A stretch of DNA of 64,000 nt from contig JAPLDR010000055.1 in NCBI GenBank assembly GCA_026391655.1, positions 1 to 64,000 on the forward strand, read 5' to 3'. The notes under the pieces were generated by a model. The model made no database searches, had not been told where the DNA came from, and worked only from the letters and a program-made list of their open reading frames with translations. Below, piece by piece: positions 1 to 8,935 of the stretch. This DNA is from Bacteroidia bacterium (GTDB taxonomy: Bacteria > Bacteroidota > Bacteroidia > Bacteroidales > Prolixibacteraceae). The position numbers were made by a program, and so were the translations under genes. Numbering within the stretch: the stretch's first letter is position 1; each line of letters starts with the position of its first letter.

Positions 1-60
1 GCAAAAGGAGAATATCGTTATAATGATATTGTTGACTGGATAAAGAATAAGGTGAAATAA
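1..60 (+). CDS. C-terminal end of an unidentified protein (partial)
   Basis: An open frame enters from the left edge and ends in TAA at 58-60, encoding about 19 residues (ending DWIKNKVK). It is followed at once by a hairpin terminator and converges on the DUF1015 gene. The tail is too short to identify a family. It could be chance, but the stop-then-terminator arrangement supports a real gene end. Confidence 0.5.
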   Translation, partial: AKGEYRYNDIVDWIKNKVK

Positions 61-64
61 CTAT

Positions 65-90
65 AAAGGCGACCAAATTTAGTCGCCTTT
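65..90. terminator. Hairpin terminator between convergent genes
   Basis: Perfect 9-bp stem AAAGGCGAC / GTCGCCTTT with an 8-base loop, flanked by A- and T-rich sequence on both sides. It lies between the stop of the left-edge gene and the stop of the DUF1015 gene, so it can serve both strands. Confidence 0.75.
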
Positions 91-101
91 ATTATTTGTT
101 G

Positions 102-1349
102 TTATTCAAGTTCATGCACCACCAGCCCCGACCGAAGTTTGGGCTCAAACCAGGTTGTTTTTGGAGGCATGATATTTCCTGAATCTGCTATATCGATCAG
201 TTGTTTCATTGAAACGGGATAAAGCGCGAATGCCACTTTCATGTCACCACTATCAACTCTTGTCTTTAATTCTCCCAAACCGCGGATGCCACCAATAAAA
301 TCGACCCGCTTATCGGTTCGAAGATCCTTAATTCCCAATATTTTATCAAGAATAAGATTTGAAAGAATCGTAACATCAAGTATGCCGATCGGATCATTAT
401 CGTTATAACGACCCGGTTTAGTGATCAGTTTATACCACTCTCCTTCAAGATACATACCGAAATTGTGCAGTTGATTTGGCTTGTATGTTCCGGTACCTAA
501 TTTTTGAACTTCAAAATCTTCATGAATCTTTTCAACCAATTCAACCGGCGAAAGACCATTAAGATCTTTGACCGTACGATTGTAATCGATAATTTTCAAT
601 TGATTATCGGGGAAATGAACCGCAAGAAAATAGTTATACTCCTCGTCACCTGTGTGATTCGGATTTTTCGCGCGTTTTTCTTTTCCAACTAAAGCTGCTG
701 CTGCTGTACGGTGATGACCGTCAGCAACATAGGTAACCGGAATTTTCGTGAAAAGCGCTACAATTCTTTTAATGGTTTGTTCTTCATCAACGAGCCAGAA
801 ATGGTGTCCAAAACCATCTTCCGCTACGAAATCGTAAACAGGCAACTGCGTTGAAACAATTTTCGCAACAATATCATCGAGCTCTTTTACAGCAGGATAG
901 GCAAAAAACACGGGCTCCATATTGGCATTGGTAATCCGGACATGTTTCATGCGATCCTCTTCTTTGTCGTTTCGTGTTAATTCATGTTTACGAATTACAC
1001 CATCCAGGTAATCATCAACTGAAGCACAACCCACAATACCATACTGGGTTCTCCCCAGCATTGTCTGCGCATAAATATAGAGTGAATCCTTTGCATCCTT
1101 TACAAGCCACCCGTTTTTACGCCAAACATTGAAATTTTCAATCGCTTTCTGATAAACAGGTTCAGTGTGTTCATCTGTTCCGGACGGAAAATCGATCTCC
1201 GGCTTGATGATATGCAATAAAGTATAAGGATTTCCTTTTGCCTCAACCCGGGCTTCTTCCGAATTAAGCACATCGTAAGGCCGGGAAGCAACTTTTGCTG
1301 CCAGCTCAACAGGAGGTCTGAGTCCTTTAAAAGGTTTTAAAACTGCCAT
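102..1349 (-). CDS. DUF1015 family protein (serine-cluster conserved protein)
   Basis: Protein of 415 residues of the DUF1015 family (sometimes named SerB-cluster protein). It starts MAVLKPFKGLRPP and carries the family hallmark YVADGHHRTAAA near residue 210, where the DGHHR stretch is the likely active-site or nucleotide-binding element. The biochemical function is unsettled. In many Bacteroidales the gene follows serC and serA. Here it starts only 3 bases after the serC stop, so serA is absent from the usual place. Full length, no signal peptide, so cytosolic. The family call is secure; the role in serine metabolism is inferred from neighbourhood only. Confidence 0.9.
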   Translation of the reverse strand: MAVLKPFKGLRPPVELAAKVASRPYDVLNSEEARVEAKGNPYTLLHIIKPEIDFPSGTDEHTEPVYQKAIENFNVWRKNGWLVKDAKDSLYIYAQTMLGRTQYGIVGCASVDDYLDGVIRKHELTRNDKEEDRMKHVRITNANMEPVFFAYPAVKELDDIVAKIVSTQLPVYDFVAEDGFGHHFWLVDEEQTIKRIVALFTKIPVTYVADGHHRTAAAALVGKEKRAKNPNHTGDEEYNYFLAVHFPDNQLKIIDYNRTVKDLNGLSPVELVEKIHEDFEVQKLGTGTYKPNQLHNFGMYLEGEWYKLITKPGRYNDNDPIGILDVTILSNLILDKILGIKDLRTDKRVDFIGGIRGLGELKTRVDSGDMKVAFALYPVSMKQLIDIADSGNIMPPKTTWFEPKLRSGLVVHELE

Positions 1350-1352
1350 AAT

Positions 1353-1730
1353 TTAGTTTTGAACTTCAAATTCCTTCATCGCAGCAACCAACACTGCCAC
1401 ACTTTCGATTGGCATTGCATTGTAAATAGAAGCCCTGAATCCTCCAACACTACGATGACCTTCGATTCCGAGGATATTGAGTTCTTTTGCTTTGGCCAGG
1501 AATGCTTTTTCAAGTTCTTCATAACCAGCCGCCATCACAAATACAACATTCATTCGGGAACGATCTTCGGGATCGGGAACCGGACAAGTGAACATTTTAT
1601 TACGGTCGATTTCATCGTAAAGCAATTTTGCCTTGGTAAGGTTCTTCAATTCCATCGCTTTGATACCGCCATTCTCCTTCAACCATAGTAATGTCTGAAG
1701 CGCCGCAAAAACAGCAATACATGGAGGCGA
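1353..1730 (-). pseudogene. serC: serC, 3' part (phosphoserine aminotransferase, frame-broken)
   Basis: About 125 residues in a different frame from the 5' part. Reading on from the break gives SPPCIAVF...LWLKENGG, then DRSRMNVVF and GHRSVGGFRASIYNAMP, which is the conserved C-terminal domain of phosphoserine aminotransferase. An in-frame TTG at 1682 could start a 109-residue fragment, but this would lack the PLP-binding domain and could not be an enzyme. Homology resumes at about 1730, immediately next to where it ends in the 5' part, so the two halves belong to one gene. The two halves sum to about 349 residues against about 355 for Bacteroides SerC. Confidence 0.85.
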
Positions 1731-2401
1731 ATATGTGTCATGTAATTGATCATCGTAGGAATAGGCCTGCCGGATTTACCAAGTGCATCTTTGCGCACAA
1801 TAACCAGTGTTACACCAGCAGGAGCCAGGTTTTTCTGCGCTCCGGCATAGATAAGGTCGTATTTCGAAATATCGATCGGGCGGCTAAAAATATCGGAAGA
1901 CATATCTGCGACCAGCTTCACAGGAGCATCAACATCTTTGTAGATTTGAGTTCCAAATATGGTATTATTTGTAGTAATATGAAGATAATCAATATCTGAA
2001 GGGATACTTACATTTTTTGGAATGTAATTGTAGTTTTTATCTTTCGAAGATGCTACGGTGATCAGCTCGCCAAAAAACTTAGCCTCTTTAAGCGCTTTTG
2101 ATGCCCACACTCCCGTATCGTAATATCCTGCTTTTGTTTTCAGCAAGTTAAAGGGAACCATGTAAAACTGGGTACTTGCACCACCTTGCAAAAAAAGTAC
2201 TTCGTAACCTTCGGGTACTTCGAGCAACTCTTTTACAAGCGAAATAGCCTGATCCATAACTACAATGAACTCTTTACTCCGGTGCGAAATTTCCATTACA
2301 GAAAGCGAGGTGCCTGCAAAATTAATTACTGCTTCAGCAGTTTTCTGAATCGTAAACTCAGGAAGAATGGATGGACCTGCATAAAAATTGTGCTTTTTCA
2401 T
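1679..2401 (-). pseudogene. serC: serC, 5' part (phosphoserine aminotransferase, frame-broken)
   Basis: SerC makes phosphoserine from 3-phosphohydroxypyruvate and glutamate using PLP. This part encodes the N-terminal domain ([33 protein letters not shown]) and the PLP-lysine region [12 protein letters not shown]. True homology runs for 224 residues to INYMTHI at about 1730; the last 16 residues before the stop (RLHVLLFL...) are out of frame. In the family about eight residues lie between THI and the next conserved PP; here only two bases remain, so about 22 bases are missing. Catalytic residues are intact on both sides, so a sequencing or assembly error must be excluded before calling it dead. 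A good promoter and operator-like site lie upstream. Confidence 0.85.
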
Positions 2402-2500
2402 TTGAAGGAGATTAAAGGTGAAAAAAAAATTTATAACTTGTTATAATTGTGTTTATTATAGCTAGGAAACAGAAAAATAGCGATTTCGGCTATCCATTTA

Positions 2501-2534
2501 CAAAATTAAGACTTTTGTCACAAACATGACAAAA
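2501..2534 (-). promoter_or_regulatory. serC promoter with operator-like inverted repeat
   Basis: On the minus strand a Bacteroidota -7 box TAATTTTG occupies 2508-2501, about 100 bases upstream of the serC start. Directly upstream, at 2513-2534, is a perfect inverted repeat TTTTGTCA-N6-TGACAAAA that fills the space between the -7 box and a possible TTTTTG -33 element. That is where a repressor or activator dimer would bind. The binding factor is unknown. Confidence 0.5.
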
Positions 2535-2579
2535 ATCAATGAAAAATAAGAAGTATTTAAAGAATACTTAACATGGAGA

Positions 2580-3668
2580 TCAGGATTGAATAAACGGCAT
2601 CTTAACAATCCTTGCCTTAAGCCGTTTGTTTCGTACAAAAATATAAATTTCGGAGCCTGTTGAACTAAACTCATCATTAATATAACCCATTCCTATTCCT
2701 TTCTCAAGTACCGGTGATTGTGTTCCGGAAGTTACAAAACCAATCACGGCCCCTTCAGAATCGACGATCTCGTATCCATGACGCGGAATTCCCCTGTCGA
2801 TCATTTCAAATCCCTTTAACCGGCGGGTTACACCTTCGTTTTTTTGCCGAAGAAAAAGCTTTTTATCAATAAACTCCTTCGTCGGGGTAAATTTCGTTAT
2901 CCAGCCCAGGCCGGCCTCAATTGGTGAAGTAGTATCATCAATATCATTCCCGTAAAGACAATAACCCATTTCGAGCCTCAGGGTATCGCGGGCACCAAGT
3001 CCGATAGGTTTAATCCCCTCTTCACTTCCAGCTGCAAAAATTGCATCCCAAATTGGTTGTGCATATTCGTTATAAAAATAGAGTTCAAATCCGCCGGCAC
3101 CAGTATATCCTGTAGCAGAGATAATTACGTTATCAATCCCGGCAAAACGTCCCATCTTAAATGTGTAATATTTGATGGATGAGAGATCTGTATCGGTCAA
3201 TTTTTGCAGAATCTGTGTCGCTTTGGGGCCTTGAACAGCCAATTGACTAATTTTATCGGAAGCATTTTCCAATTCTGCGCCCAAATCGTTTTGTGATACA
3301 AGCCAATTCCAGTCTTTTTCAATATTAGAAGCATTCACAACTAGCATATACTTCTGTGGTTCAAAGTAGTATACAAGTAAGTCGTCAACAATTCCACCTT
3401 TTCCATTCGGGAAACACGAATACTGTGCCTGCCCAGGTTGTAAAACTGATGCATCGTTGGTGGTCACCTTTTGAATAAACTTTAAGGCACTGGGACCTTT
3501 CACCCAAATTTCACCCATATGCGACACATCAAAAACGCCGGCACCATTACGGACGGTCATGTGTTCATCTTTTATTCCGGTGTATTCAACCGGCATCTCA
3601 AATCCTGCAAATTCTACAATTTTAGCGTTGCAACGTTTGTGAATCTCATAAAACGGAGTTCTTGTCAT
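2580..3668 (-). CDS. gcvT: Glycine cleavage system T protein (aminomethyltransferase)
   Basis: Protein of 362 residues, the normal GcvT length. It transfers the methylene group from the aminomethyl-lipoyl H protein to tetrahydrofolate, releasing ammonia, in the cytosolic glycine cleavage system. Family marks are the start [24 protein letters not shown], the folate-domain stretch [14 protein letters not shown], and [21 protein letters not shown] around residue 230. It stands alone here, without gcvP or gcvH, between serC and a divergent HPt gene. The ATG at 3668 lies about 24 bases downstream of the predicted transcription start. Pairing with serC in one-carbon/serine metabolism is contextual. 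Confidence 0.95.
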   Translation of the reverse strand: MTRTPFYEIHKRCNAKIVEFAGFEMPVEYTGIKDEHMTVRNGAGVFDVSHMGEIWVKGPSALKFIQKVTTNDASVLQPGQAQYSCFPNGKGGIVDDLLVYYFEPQKYMLVVNASNIEKDWNWLVSQNDLGAELENASDKISQLAVQGPKATQILQKLTDTDLSSIKYYTFKMGRFAGIDNVIISATGYTGAGGFELYFYNEYAQPIWDAIFAAGSEEGIKPIGLGARDTLRLEMGYCLYGNDIDDTTSPIEAGLGWITKFTPTKEFIDKKLFLRQKNEGVTRRLKGFEMIDRGIPRHGYEIVDSEGAVIGFVTSGTQSPVLEKGIGMGYINDEFSSTGSEIYIFVRNKRLKARIVKMPFIQS

Positions 3669-3698
3669 CTGATTGTTGTTTAATATTTTTTAATATTG

Positions 3699-3706
3699 CA
3701 AAATTA
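3699..3706 (-). promoter_or_regulatory. Predicted -7 box for gcvT
   Basis: TAATTTTG on the minus strand matches the Bacteroidota consensus TAnnTTTG about 30 bases before the gcvT ATG. No clear -33 element at the ideal spacing. Confidence 0.4.
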
Positions 3707-3762
3707 AATATTTCAAAGGGACTAAAAGCTGTAAAATCATATTCAATTTGAATAATAAATAC

Positions 3763-3770
3763 TATTTTTG
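3763..3770 (+). promoter_or_regulatory. Predicted -7 box for the HPt gene
   Basis: TATTTTTG on the plus strand matches TAnnTTTG 41 bases upstream of the HPt ATG. A TTTG at 3747-3750 is too close to be an ideal -33 element. Confidence 0.35.
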
Positions 3771-3811
3771 GCCGCAGTGAATTATAGATTGCCTTAAAAT
3801 TTTAAAAGAAC

Positions 3812-4159
3812 ATGGCTTTTACAAATTTGGATTATCTGCGAACCATTACGGAGGGCGATACCGAATCGGTTCGCGAATTAATTATTCTCTTTATTGAACA
3901 GGTTCCTGAATTCATCGAAAATCTAAAAAAATTCCTTGCAGAGGGGCAATATGCCGAACTTGGTAGTGAGGCTCATAAAGCTAAATCCTCGGTAATGATT
4001 ATGGGAATGGATGACCTTGGGCACGATATGAAAACGCTCCAGCTTGCTACTATCGCCAGAACCGATGTAGAAACTTACGCTCAGTATGTCAGTAAATTTG
4101 AATTGCAGTGTCTTGCTGCAATTGATGAGCTGAATATAGAGCTAAGAAAAATGAATTAA
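3812..4159 (+). CDS. Histidine phosphotransfer (HPt) domain protein
   Basis: Small stand-alone HPt protein of 115 residues. It has the four-helix-bundle pattern of the family, with the phospho-accepting histidine in EAHKAKSSVMIMGM near residue 55 followed by the typical Lys and Ser. Such proteins shuttle phosphoryl groups between receiver domains in multistep phosphorelays. No histidine kinase is next to it, but the gene 1 kb away (5169-8156) carries a canonical receiver domain, so the two could be partners. It converges on the esterase gene with a 6-base gap. Cytosolic, no signal peptide. Confidence 0.85.
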   Translation: MAFTNLDYLRTITEGDTESVRELIILFIEQVPEFIENLKKFLAEGQYAELGSEAHKAKSSVMIMGMDDLGHDMKTLQLATIARTDVETYAQYVSKFELQCLAAIDELNIELRKMN

Positions 4160-4165
4160 CTCCGA

Positions 4166-5158
4166 TTACTTCGGAAGCATTTTTAAAATTGATTCCGCAA
4201 ATCCATAGGTAGCCGTTTCCACTTCACCAACACTTTTTGAAGTTAGATTGCACGCTATAACATGTGATCCAGCCTCAGGAAAAGCTTGTGCAATTTTCTT
4301 TGTAACGGGAGTTCCCACCTGACGGAACATTTTTAATTCGGATTTCACATCAACTGACTCATCCTGATGTTGCTCATCCTTGTAATAATACCCTACAAAC
4401 AGTGGACACTTGACTTTTTCGAAAACTTCATTTTTCATGGTTACATCGACTAACTGCTGAAGGAATACAAGTCCTTCAGCCCTGAAACTGAAATACCAGT
4501 ATTTCCAGGACTCGCTAGATGGGTCATCCGTCGAAACTCTGAATTTTCCTCCGACTGTCATCCTTGCAATCTGCAAGCCCCAGGGTTTGGATAATAAAAC
4601 AAATGCCTTATTTTTAAGCTTGACATTGGGTGAATAGAGGATAAGCCCGTGAACCATTTTCGGAAAATCAGAAGCAAGTTTAAGGGCCAAAGTTCCTCCA
4701 GTTGAAGTTCCCATGATAATTACCTTCTTGCCCAGCTGTTGTGCAATTACCAAAGCCAGTTTTGCTGACTCGTAAAGACGGTAAGGTGTCATATCTATCA
4801 ATGGATTTTCTGTAACCAGACCATGTGAAGCAAGCCGGGCCAGATAAGCATTGCATCCATATCGTTTCGGAAAATCTTCGTTTGCCGGGAATCCCTCCAT
4901 ATGACTGGCATAAAAGCCATGCAAGTATAGGAGAACATATTCTGTTTGTGAGTGAACTGAATCATTGGCCCAAATAATTTTAGCTTCATTACCTGGACGA
5001 ACTTTTTCAACAGACTCTAAATGTGTGACGAATTCCCCAATATCTCCTTCAATAACAGGTAATTCAGCATTTAAAACCGGAGTTGGCATTTTAGGACCCA
5101 GAAAATAGGTAGCCAGGAGGAGAATTAATATTCCCGAAATAATTTTAATTGTTCTCAT
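4166..5158 (-). CDS. Alpha/beta-hydrolase (membrane-anchored esterase/lipase-like)
   Basis: Protein of 330 residues from the ATG at 5158. A TTG 24 bases upstream also gives an open frame but would overlap the preceding stop. An N-terminal hydrophobic segment (IISGILILLLATYFLG) acts as signal or anchor. The alpha/beta-hydrolase core follows: LLYLHGFYAS (oxyanion region), then the nucleophile elbow GTSTGGT around residue 165, a possible acid in the KDEQHQD region, and the catalytic His in EAGSHVI near the C terminus. The substrate cannot be predicted. It begins 10 bases after the receiver/PEP-synthase-like gene, so they are probably cotranscribed. Confidence 0.8.
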   Translation of the reverse strand: MRTIKIISGILILLLATYFLGPKMPTPVLNAELPVIEGDIGEFVTHLESVEKVRPGNEAKIIWANDSVHSQTEYVLLYLHGFYASHMEGFPANEDFPKRYGCNAYLARLASHGLVTENPLIDMTPYRLYESAKLALVIAQQLGKKVIIMGTSTGGTLALKLASDFPKMVHGLILYSPNVKLKNKAFVLLSKPWGLQIARMTVGGKFRVSTDDPSSESWKYWYFSFRAEGLVFLQQLVDVTMKNEVFEKVKCPLFVGYYYKDEQHQDESVDVKSELKMFRQVGTPVTKKIAQAFPEAGSHVIACNLTSKSVGEVETATYGFAESILKMLPK

Positions 5159-5168
5159 CGATATATTT

Positions 5169-8156
5169 TTAAAATTCGTCAACCCTGATTAGTGCCGTTC
5201 GTTTCCGACCATCCATTAATATCTCAAGTTCATTTTTAAACCTGACATGCCTGACATATTTCCCTTCCCATATTAACTCTTGTTTCTCTAAAAGATCAAG
5301 TTTAACAAAATCGGTACTATTAATATCGGGAATCGAAAAATATCCCACATTCATTGAAGTCACATTGTGGAAAAAATGGGAACCAAGCGAAGCATCGAGC
5401 GGATAATTTGGTAATCCTATCTCAACAATTACCTTAGCATTATTTATTTGAGCCCAATTGACAGGAATCCCCGTATATTCGTCTCTTGATCCCCAGCGAC
5501 CCGGCCCAATCAGTACGTATTGACGATTACTGGTATTAAATTTTTCATTTACTTCAGCAATCTCGTTGGCAATTTCTCTGGTTTTTGTCCGGTCAAAACT
5601 TTTTACATCTACATAGACTACATCTGAAATACCTGATAGTCTGCCATTTCCCATACCTTTATTCGACAACAACAAAAGCTTCGAACTATCGAGTGAACCC
5701 AGTTCTATTTCAATGTCCTCCTCGCGTCGGATCAAAGGTTTTAGTTGAAGCAGATAAAAAGTTGGCCATCCGTTCTCTCCACTGTTCAGATCGAGTGCAT
5801 ATTCCATTTCGACGGGAGAGCCCATTGCCTGTTTGAAAAGTTTCATCAGCAACAACAAAGTATCAGCAAGCGGAACATGTTGATATTCAAGAATATTAGC
5901 AAAGTTAATTACCCGTGGACCACGGGTTCCGATACCTGGTGTAATATAATCATTTTCAATACTATATGTCGACGCACAGTGCTCAAGAATACCATCCTTC
6001 TCTGCTTCCGATATTTTATACTTCCGAATGGCAGCCAATTCGCCTTCCATAGTAAGGTCGAAACTACTCTGAGTCATATCAATCGCGTAAAATTCACGTT
6101 GGGAATCGCGTATCTGATCCTGAATAGAATTGTTATTCAATGCCGGATATTTTGGACAAAATCTGTAAGCTTTTTCGCCTCCTACAACTGCTTGTCCCAA
6201 ACCCACTGCAATCACAGCAAAGCCATCATCAGGCTCCATATAGGAATAGGGATAGTAATTAAACGACTGAGCGACTCCGCTGATATCGGCATAAAATTTC
6301 TGATTATGCTCATGACCTACAACAGGTTGAAGGATAACCGCCATTTTTTCCTCTTCAATTTTATAATTTATAGCACTGAAATAGGCCCTTGCATCATCAC
6401 TGAACACCGAAGCATAAACCAGTTTAACTGCCGTTCTTAGCTGATCAAAACGCACATTCTCATCAGGATGGCTATTTGGAATCAGGAAGGTTGAATAGAC
6501 ACCGGAAAAAGGCCGAAGCAGTGAATCTTCGAAGAGTCCCGAAGATCTTACGGCCAAAGGCTGGTTCACCTGGCGCACATATTGCATTAACCTTTCCTTT
6601 AGTGGCTGGCTTAGTGTCGCGTTAAGAAATGCCTCATTCACTTTTTTGAAATCGGTCTGATGATACGCAACATCATACAAATTATTACTTTCGAGAAATT
6701 TATCAAACTCTATGGCTCCTATGATAGCTGTGGCTGGCATACGGATATTAATGCCCGGAATTAAAGCTTTCATGTCCATGTTTTCCATCATATTGCTCAT
6801 AAATGCGAGACCTCTCCCTTTTCCTCCAAGCGATCCAAGACCCATTCTCACAATATAGCGGTTACCATTTACCAGTAAAGGATCGAAATTAATAATCCTT
6901 CCGCGGTTTCTCTTCTCATGCACATCGGCAAAAATGCTCAGGCACATATCCCGGATCTTAGCAGGATCATCAAATTGTTCTGTTTTATATGGTATCAGCC
7001 TTTCGGCCATATTTATTTCACCGCGAGCAACAAGCCATGTCGAAAAGTCGTTTGACTTTCCGTGAAAAACCAACGACTCAACAGGTACTTGTCTTACGAG
7101 ATCTTCAAATTCGTGAAGATTTCGGGCAATACCAATCTGGACTCCGTCACCATTTCGGAAGATAAAATCACCAAACCCTAAGTTGCTATTAATAAATTCA
7201 TTAATATCATGCGAAAGCGTATCTGAATTTTTATTGATGAATCCTGCCTGAATTTCATCTGCCCTAACGGAGTTTGATAATTCGTGCGACTGCAATAATA
7301 ATGGAATCGGATAACGGAGGTTTTGTTTCACAAATTTAAGCAGTTCAACACCTGCATCCTCATCATTAACTCCGTTTCGCGCAAATTTGACATCAGAGAT
7401 TACGCAAAGAAGATAATCCTTATATTCGTGAATCACCTGCAAAGCATCTTCATAAGTACTAACTAACAATACTTTAGGACGTGCCCTATATTTGAATATT
7501 TTATGAAGTTCATCCGTAGACTCGTCAGATACCAATGCCTGCGTCTGAGTCATCACACTGGCAAACAGCAGTGGTAAATAACGCGAATAATATTTTATAG
7601 AATCTTCAACCAGTAAGATAACCCTCACTCCGCCAAGCCTTGTATCTTTTGATACATTTTTCTTATCCTCGATGTATTTGATCATTGCCAGAAAAACAAT
7701 GGAATTACCATTCCAAACAAATACACGGTCAATAGCCGGTATCTTTGTAGCGGCAATTTTAAAAAACCGCACGTCGCTGTTATTATTGACGAGTAATAAT
7801 ATGGGGATGCGTGGCTTGGCAATGTTGATCTCATCTACAATTTTCAACGGCAACTCCTTGTCAACACCAGCCATGATGATGACCAGATCGAAATGCCGCG
7901 TATTAAGGATTTTGGCTACATCTTCCTGAGTATTGACACTGGTAAACCGGGGCGCAGCATACAAATTTAATTGCAGGTATTCTCCAAATATTTTATCCGA
8001 AAACTGTCCTTCTCTTTCGATGGCATACGAGTCGTATAATGTAGCAAAGAGCAAAACTTCTTTCACTTTATTGGGCATCAGCTCCTGAAAAATGTCTCTG
8101 TCGGTTTTCCTTCTTTTATAAATATCAGATATTGTGATGTCTTCGAATTTTTCCAT
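5169..8156 (-). CDS. Receiver-domain / PEP-synthase N-terminal-domain hybrid protein
   Basis: Large cytosolic protein of 995 residues from the ATG at 8156 (a TTG lies 15 bases upstream). Residues about 1-165 resemble a degenerate receiver fold (LLFATLYDS, FDLVIIMAG). Residues about 170-330 form a canonical response-regulator receiver: acidic pair in VILLVEDS, phospho-acceptor Asp in CVISDVKF, and Lys in GFINKNS. Then comes an ATP-grasp PEP/pyruvate-binding domain (GSLGGKGRGLAFM, QPLAVRSSGLFEDSLLRPFSGVYST, MAVILQPVVG). The swivelling phosphohistidine domain and the PEP-binding barrel of true PEP synthase/PPDK are absent, so it cannot run the full PEP reaction alone. It is usually annotated as a PEP synthase or PEP/pyruvate-binding protein. 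The C-terminal part (LIGPGRWGSRDEYTGIPV) is conserved but of unknown role. Confidence 0.8.
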   Translation of the reverse strand: MEKFEDITISDIYKRRKTDRDIFQELMPNKVKEVLLFATLYDSYAIEREGQFSDKIFGEYLQLNLYAAPRFTSVNTQEDVAKILNTRHFDLVIIMAGVDKELPLKIVDEINIAKPRIPILLLVNNNSDVRFFKIAATKIPAIDRVFVWNGNSIVFLAMIKYIEDKKNVSKDTRLGGVRVILLVEDSIKYYSRYLPLLFASVMTQTQALVSDESTDELHKIFKYRARPKVLLVSTYEDALQVIHEYKDYLLCVISDVKFARNGVNDEDAGVELLKFVKQNLRYPIPLLLQSHELSNSVRADEIQAGFINKNSDTLSHDINEFINSNLGFGDFIFRNGDGVQIGIARNLHEFEDLVRQVPVESLVFHGKSNDFSTWLVARGEINMAERLIPYKTEQFDDPAKIRDMCLSIFADVHEKRNRGRIINFDPLLVNGNRYIVRMGLGSLGGKGRGLAFMSNMMENMDMKALIPGINIRMPATAIIGAIEFDKFLESNNLYDVAYHQTDFKKVNEAFLNATLSQPLKERLMQYVRQVNQPLAVRSSGLFEDSLLRPFSGVYSTFLIPNSHPDENVRFDQLRTAVKLVYASVFSDDARAYFSAINYKIEEEKMAVILQPVVGHEHNQKFYADISGVAQSFNYYPYSYMEPDDGFAVIAVGLGQAVVGGEKAYRFCPKYPALNNNSIQDQIRDSQREFYAIDMTQSSFDLTMEGELAAIRKYKISEAEKDGILEHCASTYSIENDYITPGIGTRGPRVINFANILEYQHVPLADTLLLLMKLFKQAMGSPVEMEYALDLNSGENGWPTFYLLQLKPLIRREEDIEIELGSLDSSKLLLLSNKGMGNGRLSGISDVVYVDVKSFDRTKTREIANEIAEVNEKFNTSNRQYVLIGPGRWGSRDEYTGIPVNWAQINNAKVIVEIGLPNYPLDASLGSHFFHNVTSMNVGYFSIPDINSTDFVKLDLLEKQELIWEGKYVRHVRFKNELEILMDGRKRTALIRVDEF

Positions 8157-8171
8157 AGATTGATCTTTCAA

Positions 8172-8193
8172 GTTGCAACAAACGGTTGTTAGT
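8172..8193 (-). repeat. Possible islet-boundary repeat, left
   Basis: Read on the minus strand, the segment right after the HEPN-gene stop is ACTAAC-AACCGTTTG-TTGCAAC. It resembles, in inverted orientation, ACTAAC-CCATCG-TTGCAA at 9085-9102. The pair brackets the HEPN gene and its upstream non-coding DNA and may mark a mobile cassette. The match is partial. Confidence 0.3.
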
Positions 8194-8194
8194 G

Positions 8195-8878
8195 CTATCT
8201 TTCATTCTCGATGATCGTAATGATTTTTAGTGTCTCATCAAGTCCTAAGTATAGTTTGTTTGGTTCGTAACCAAGCCAGACTGTTTGTTTAATGATATAC
8301 TCATAAGTCGCTTTGGTATAGTCGGTAAAAATTTTGTGATGCCTGTCAAAACATAAAGGCTCGTGATGAGCAATTCTGTTTCTCATACTTCTTATTTCGT
8401 CAAGTTCGTTGAAAATTAGTTTTTGAGTCGTCGCTTTGGGTCGGCTTACGTAAATTTTATGTAGTCCTTGTCCACCTACTACAAACTGAATAGGTGCAAA
8501 CATATATGTCCAAAATCCAAAACTAAGCTCAGCCACAAGTCGGTCATGGTTATAACGTTTGCCGAGTTGAGCAAATGTCGTTAGGATTTTTGTTCTACTC
8601 TCAAAGCCATATTTAGAAAACATAGGATGGCTGAAAATTCCACCTTGTCCGCAATTATTTCTAAGCCATTCGTTGTCGTTAAAGTGTTTTCTGTAATGTT
8701 GGTCAATTTGATTACGTAGTGTTACCTCAAAAATACTTAAAAGTCCGAAAAGTGCTTGTGATAGTTGAATGTTCTGTTTGTACAAACGTAATGCCTTGTC
8801 TTGGTCGCCATTGGCAGCCAAAAGGAATCGTCCAATTCTTGGTTTTGATAATGCTATTTCAAAGTCGTTATATGTCAT
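8195..8878 (-). CDS. Abi-like HEPN-domain protein (predicted abortive-infection RNase)
   Basis: Protein of 227 residues resembling the Abi_2/AbiD-AbiF group. The key mark is RNRIAHHEP around residue 170, the R-N-x3-H motif of HEPN ribonucleases, preceded by a helix ending EIRSMRN. The N-terminal half (SKPRIGRFLLAANGDQDKALRLYKQN, LFGLLSIFEVTLRNQIDQHY) is the typical Abi helical region. Such proteins cut RNA in response to phage or act as toxins; no obvious antitoxin is adjacent. The start is ATG 8878, because the codon one position upstream is TTG. A -7 box at 8893-8900 implies a very short leader. The gene looks like an accessory insertion between housekeeping genes. Confidence 0.8.
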   Translation of the reverse strand: MTYNDFEIALSKPRIGRFLLAANGDQDKALRLYKQNIQLSQALFGLLSIFEVTLRNQIDQHYRKHFNDNEWLRNNCGQGGIFSHPMFSKYGFESRTKILTTFAQLGKRYNHDRLVAELSFGFWTYMFAPIQFVVGGQGLHKIYVSRPKATTQKLIFNELDEIRSMRNRIAHHEPLCFDRHHKIFTDYTKATYEYIIKQTVWLGYEPNKLYLGLDETLKIITIIENER

Positions 8879-8892
8879 CAAAAAAAATTTCT

Positions 8893-8900
8893 CAAATATA
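8893..8900 (-). promoter_or_regulatory. Predicted -7 box for the HEPN gene
   Basis: TATATTTG on the minus strand, 15-22 bases before the ATG at 8878. It would give a leader shorter than 10 bases. Confidence 0.4.
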
Positions 8901-8935
8901 ACGATTTTATGTTTTTATTTGTATATTTGCATCGT

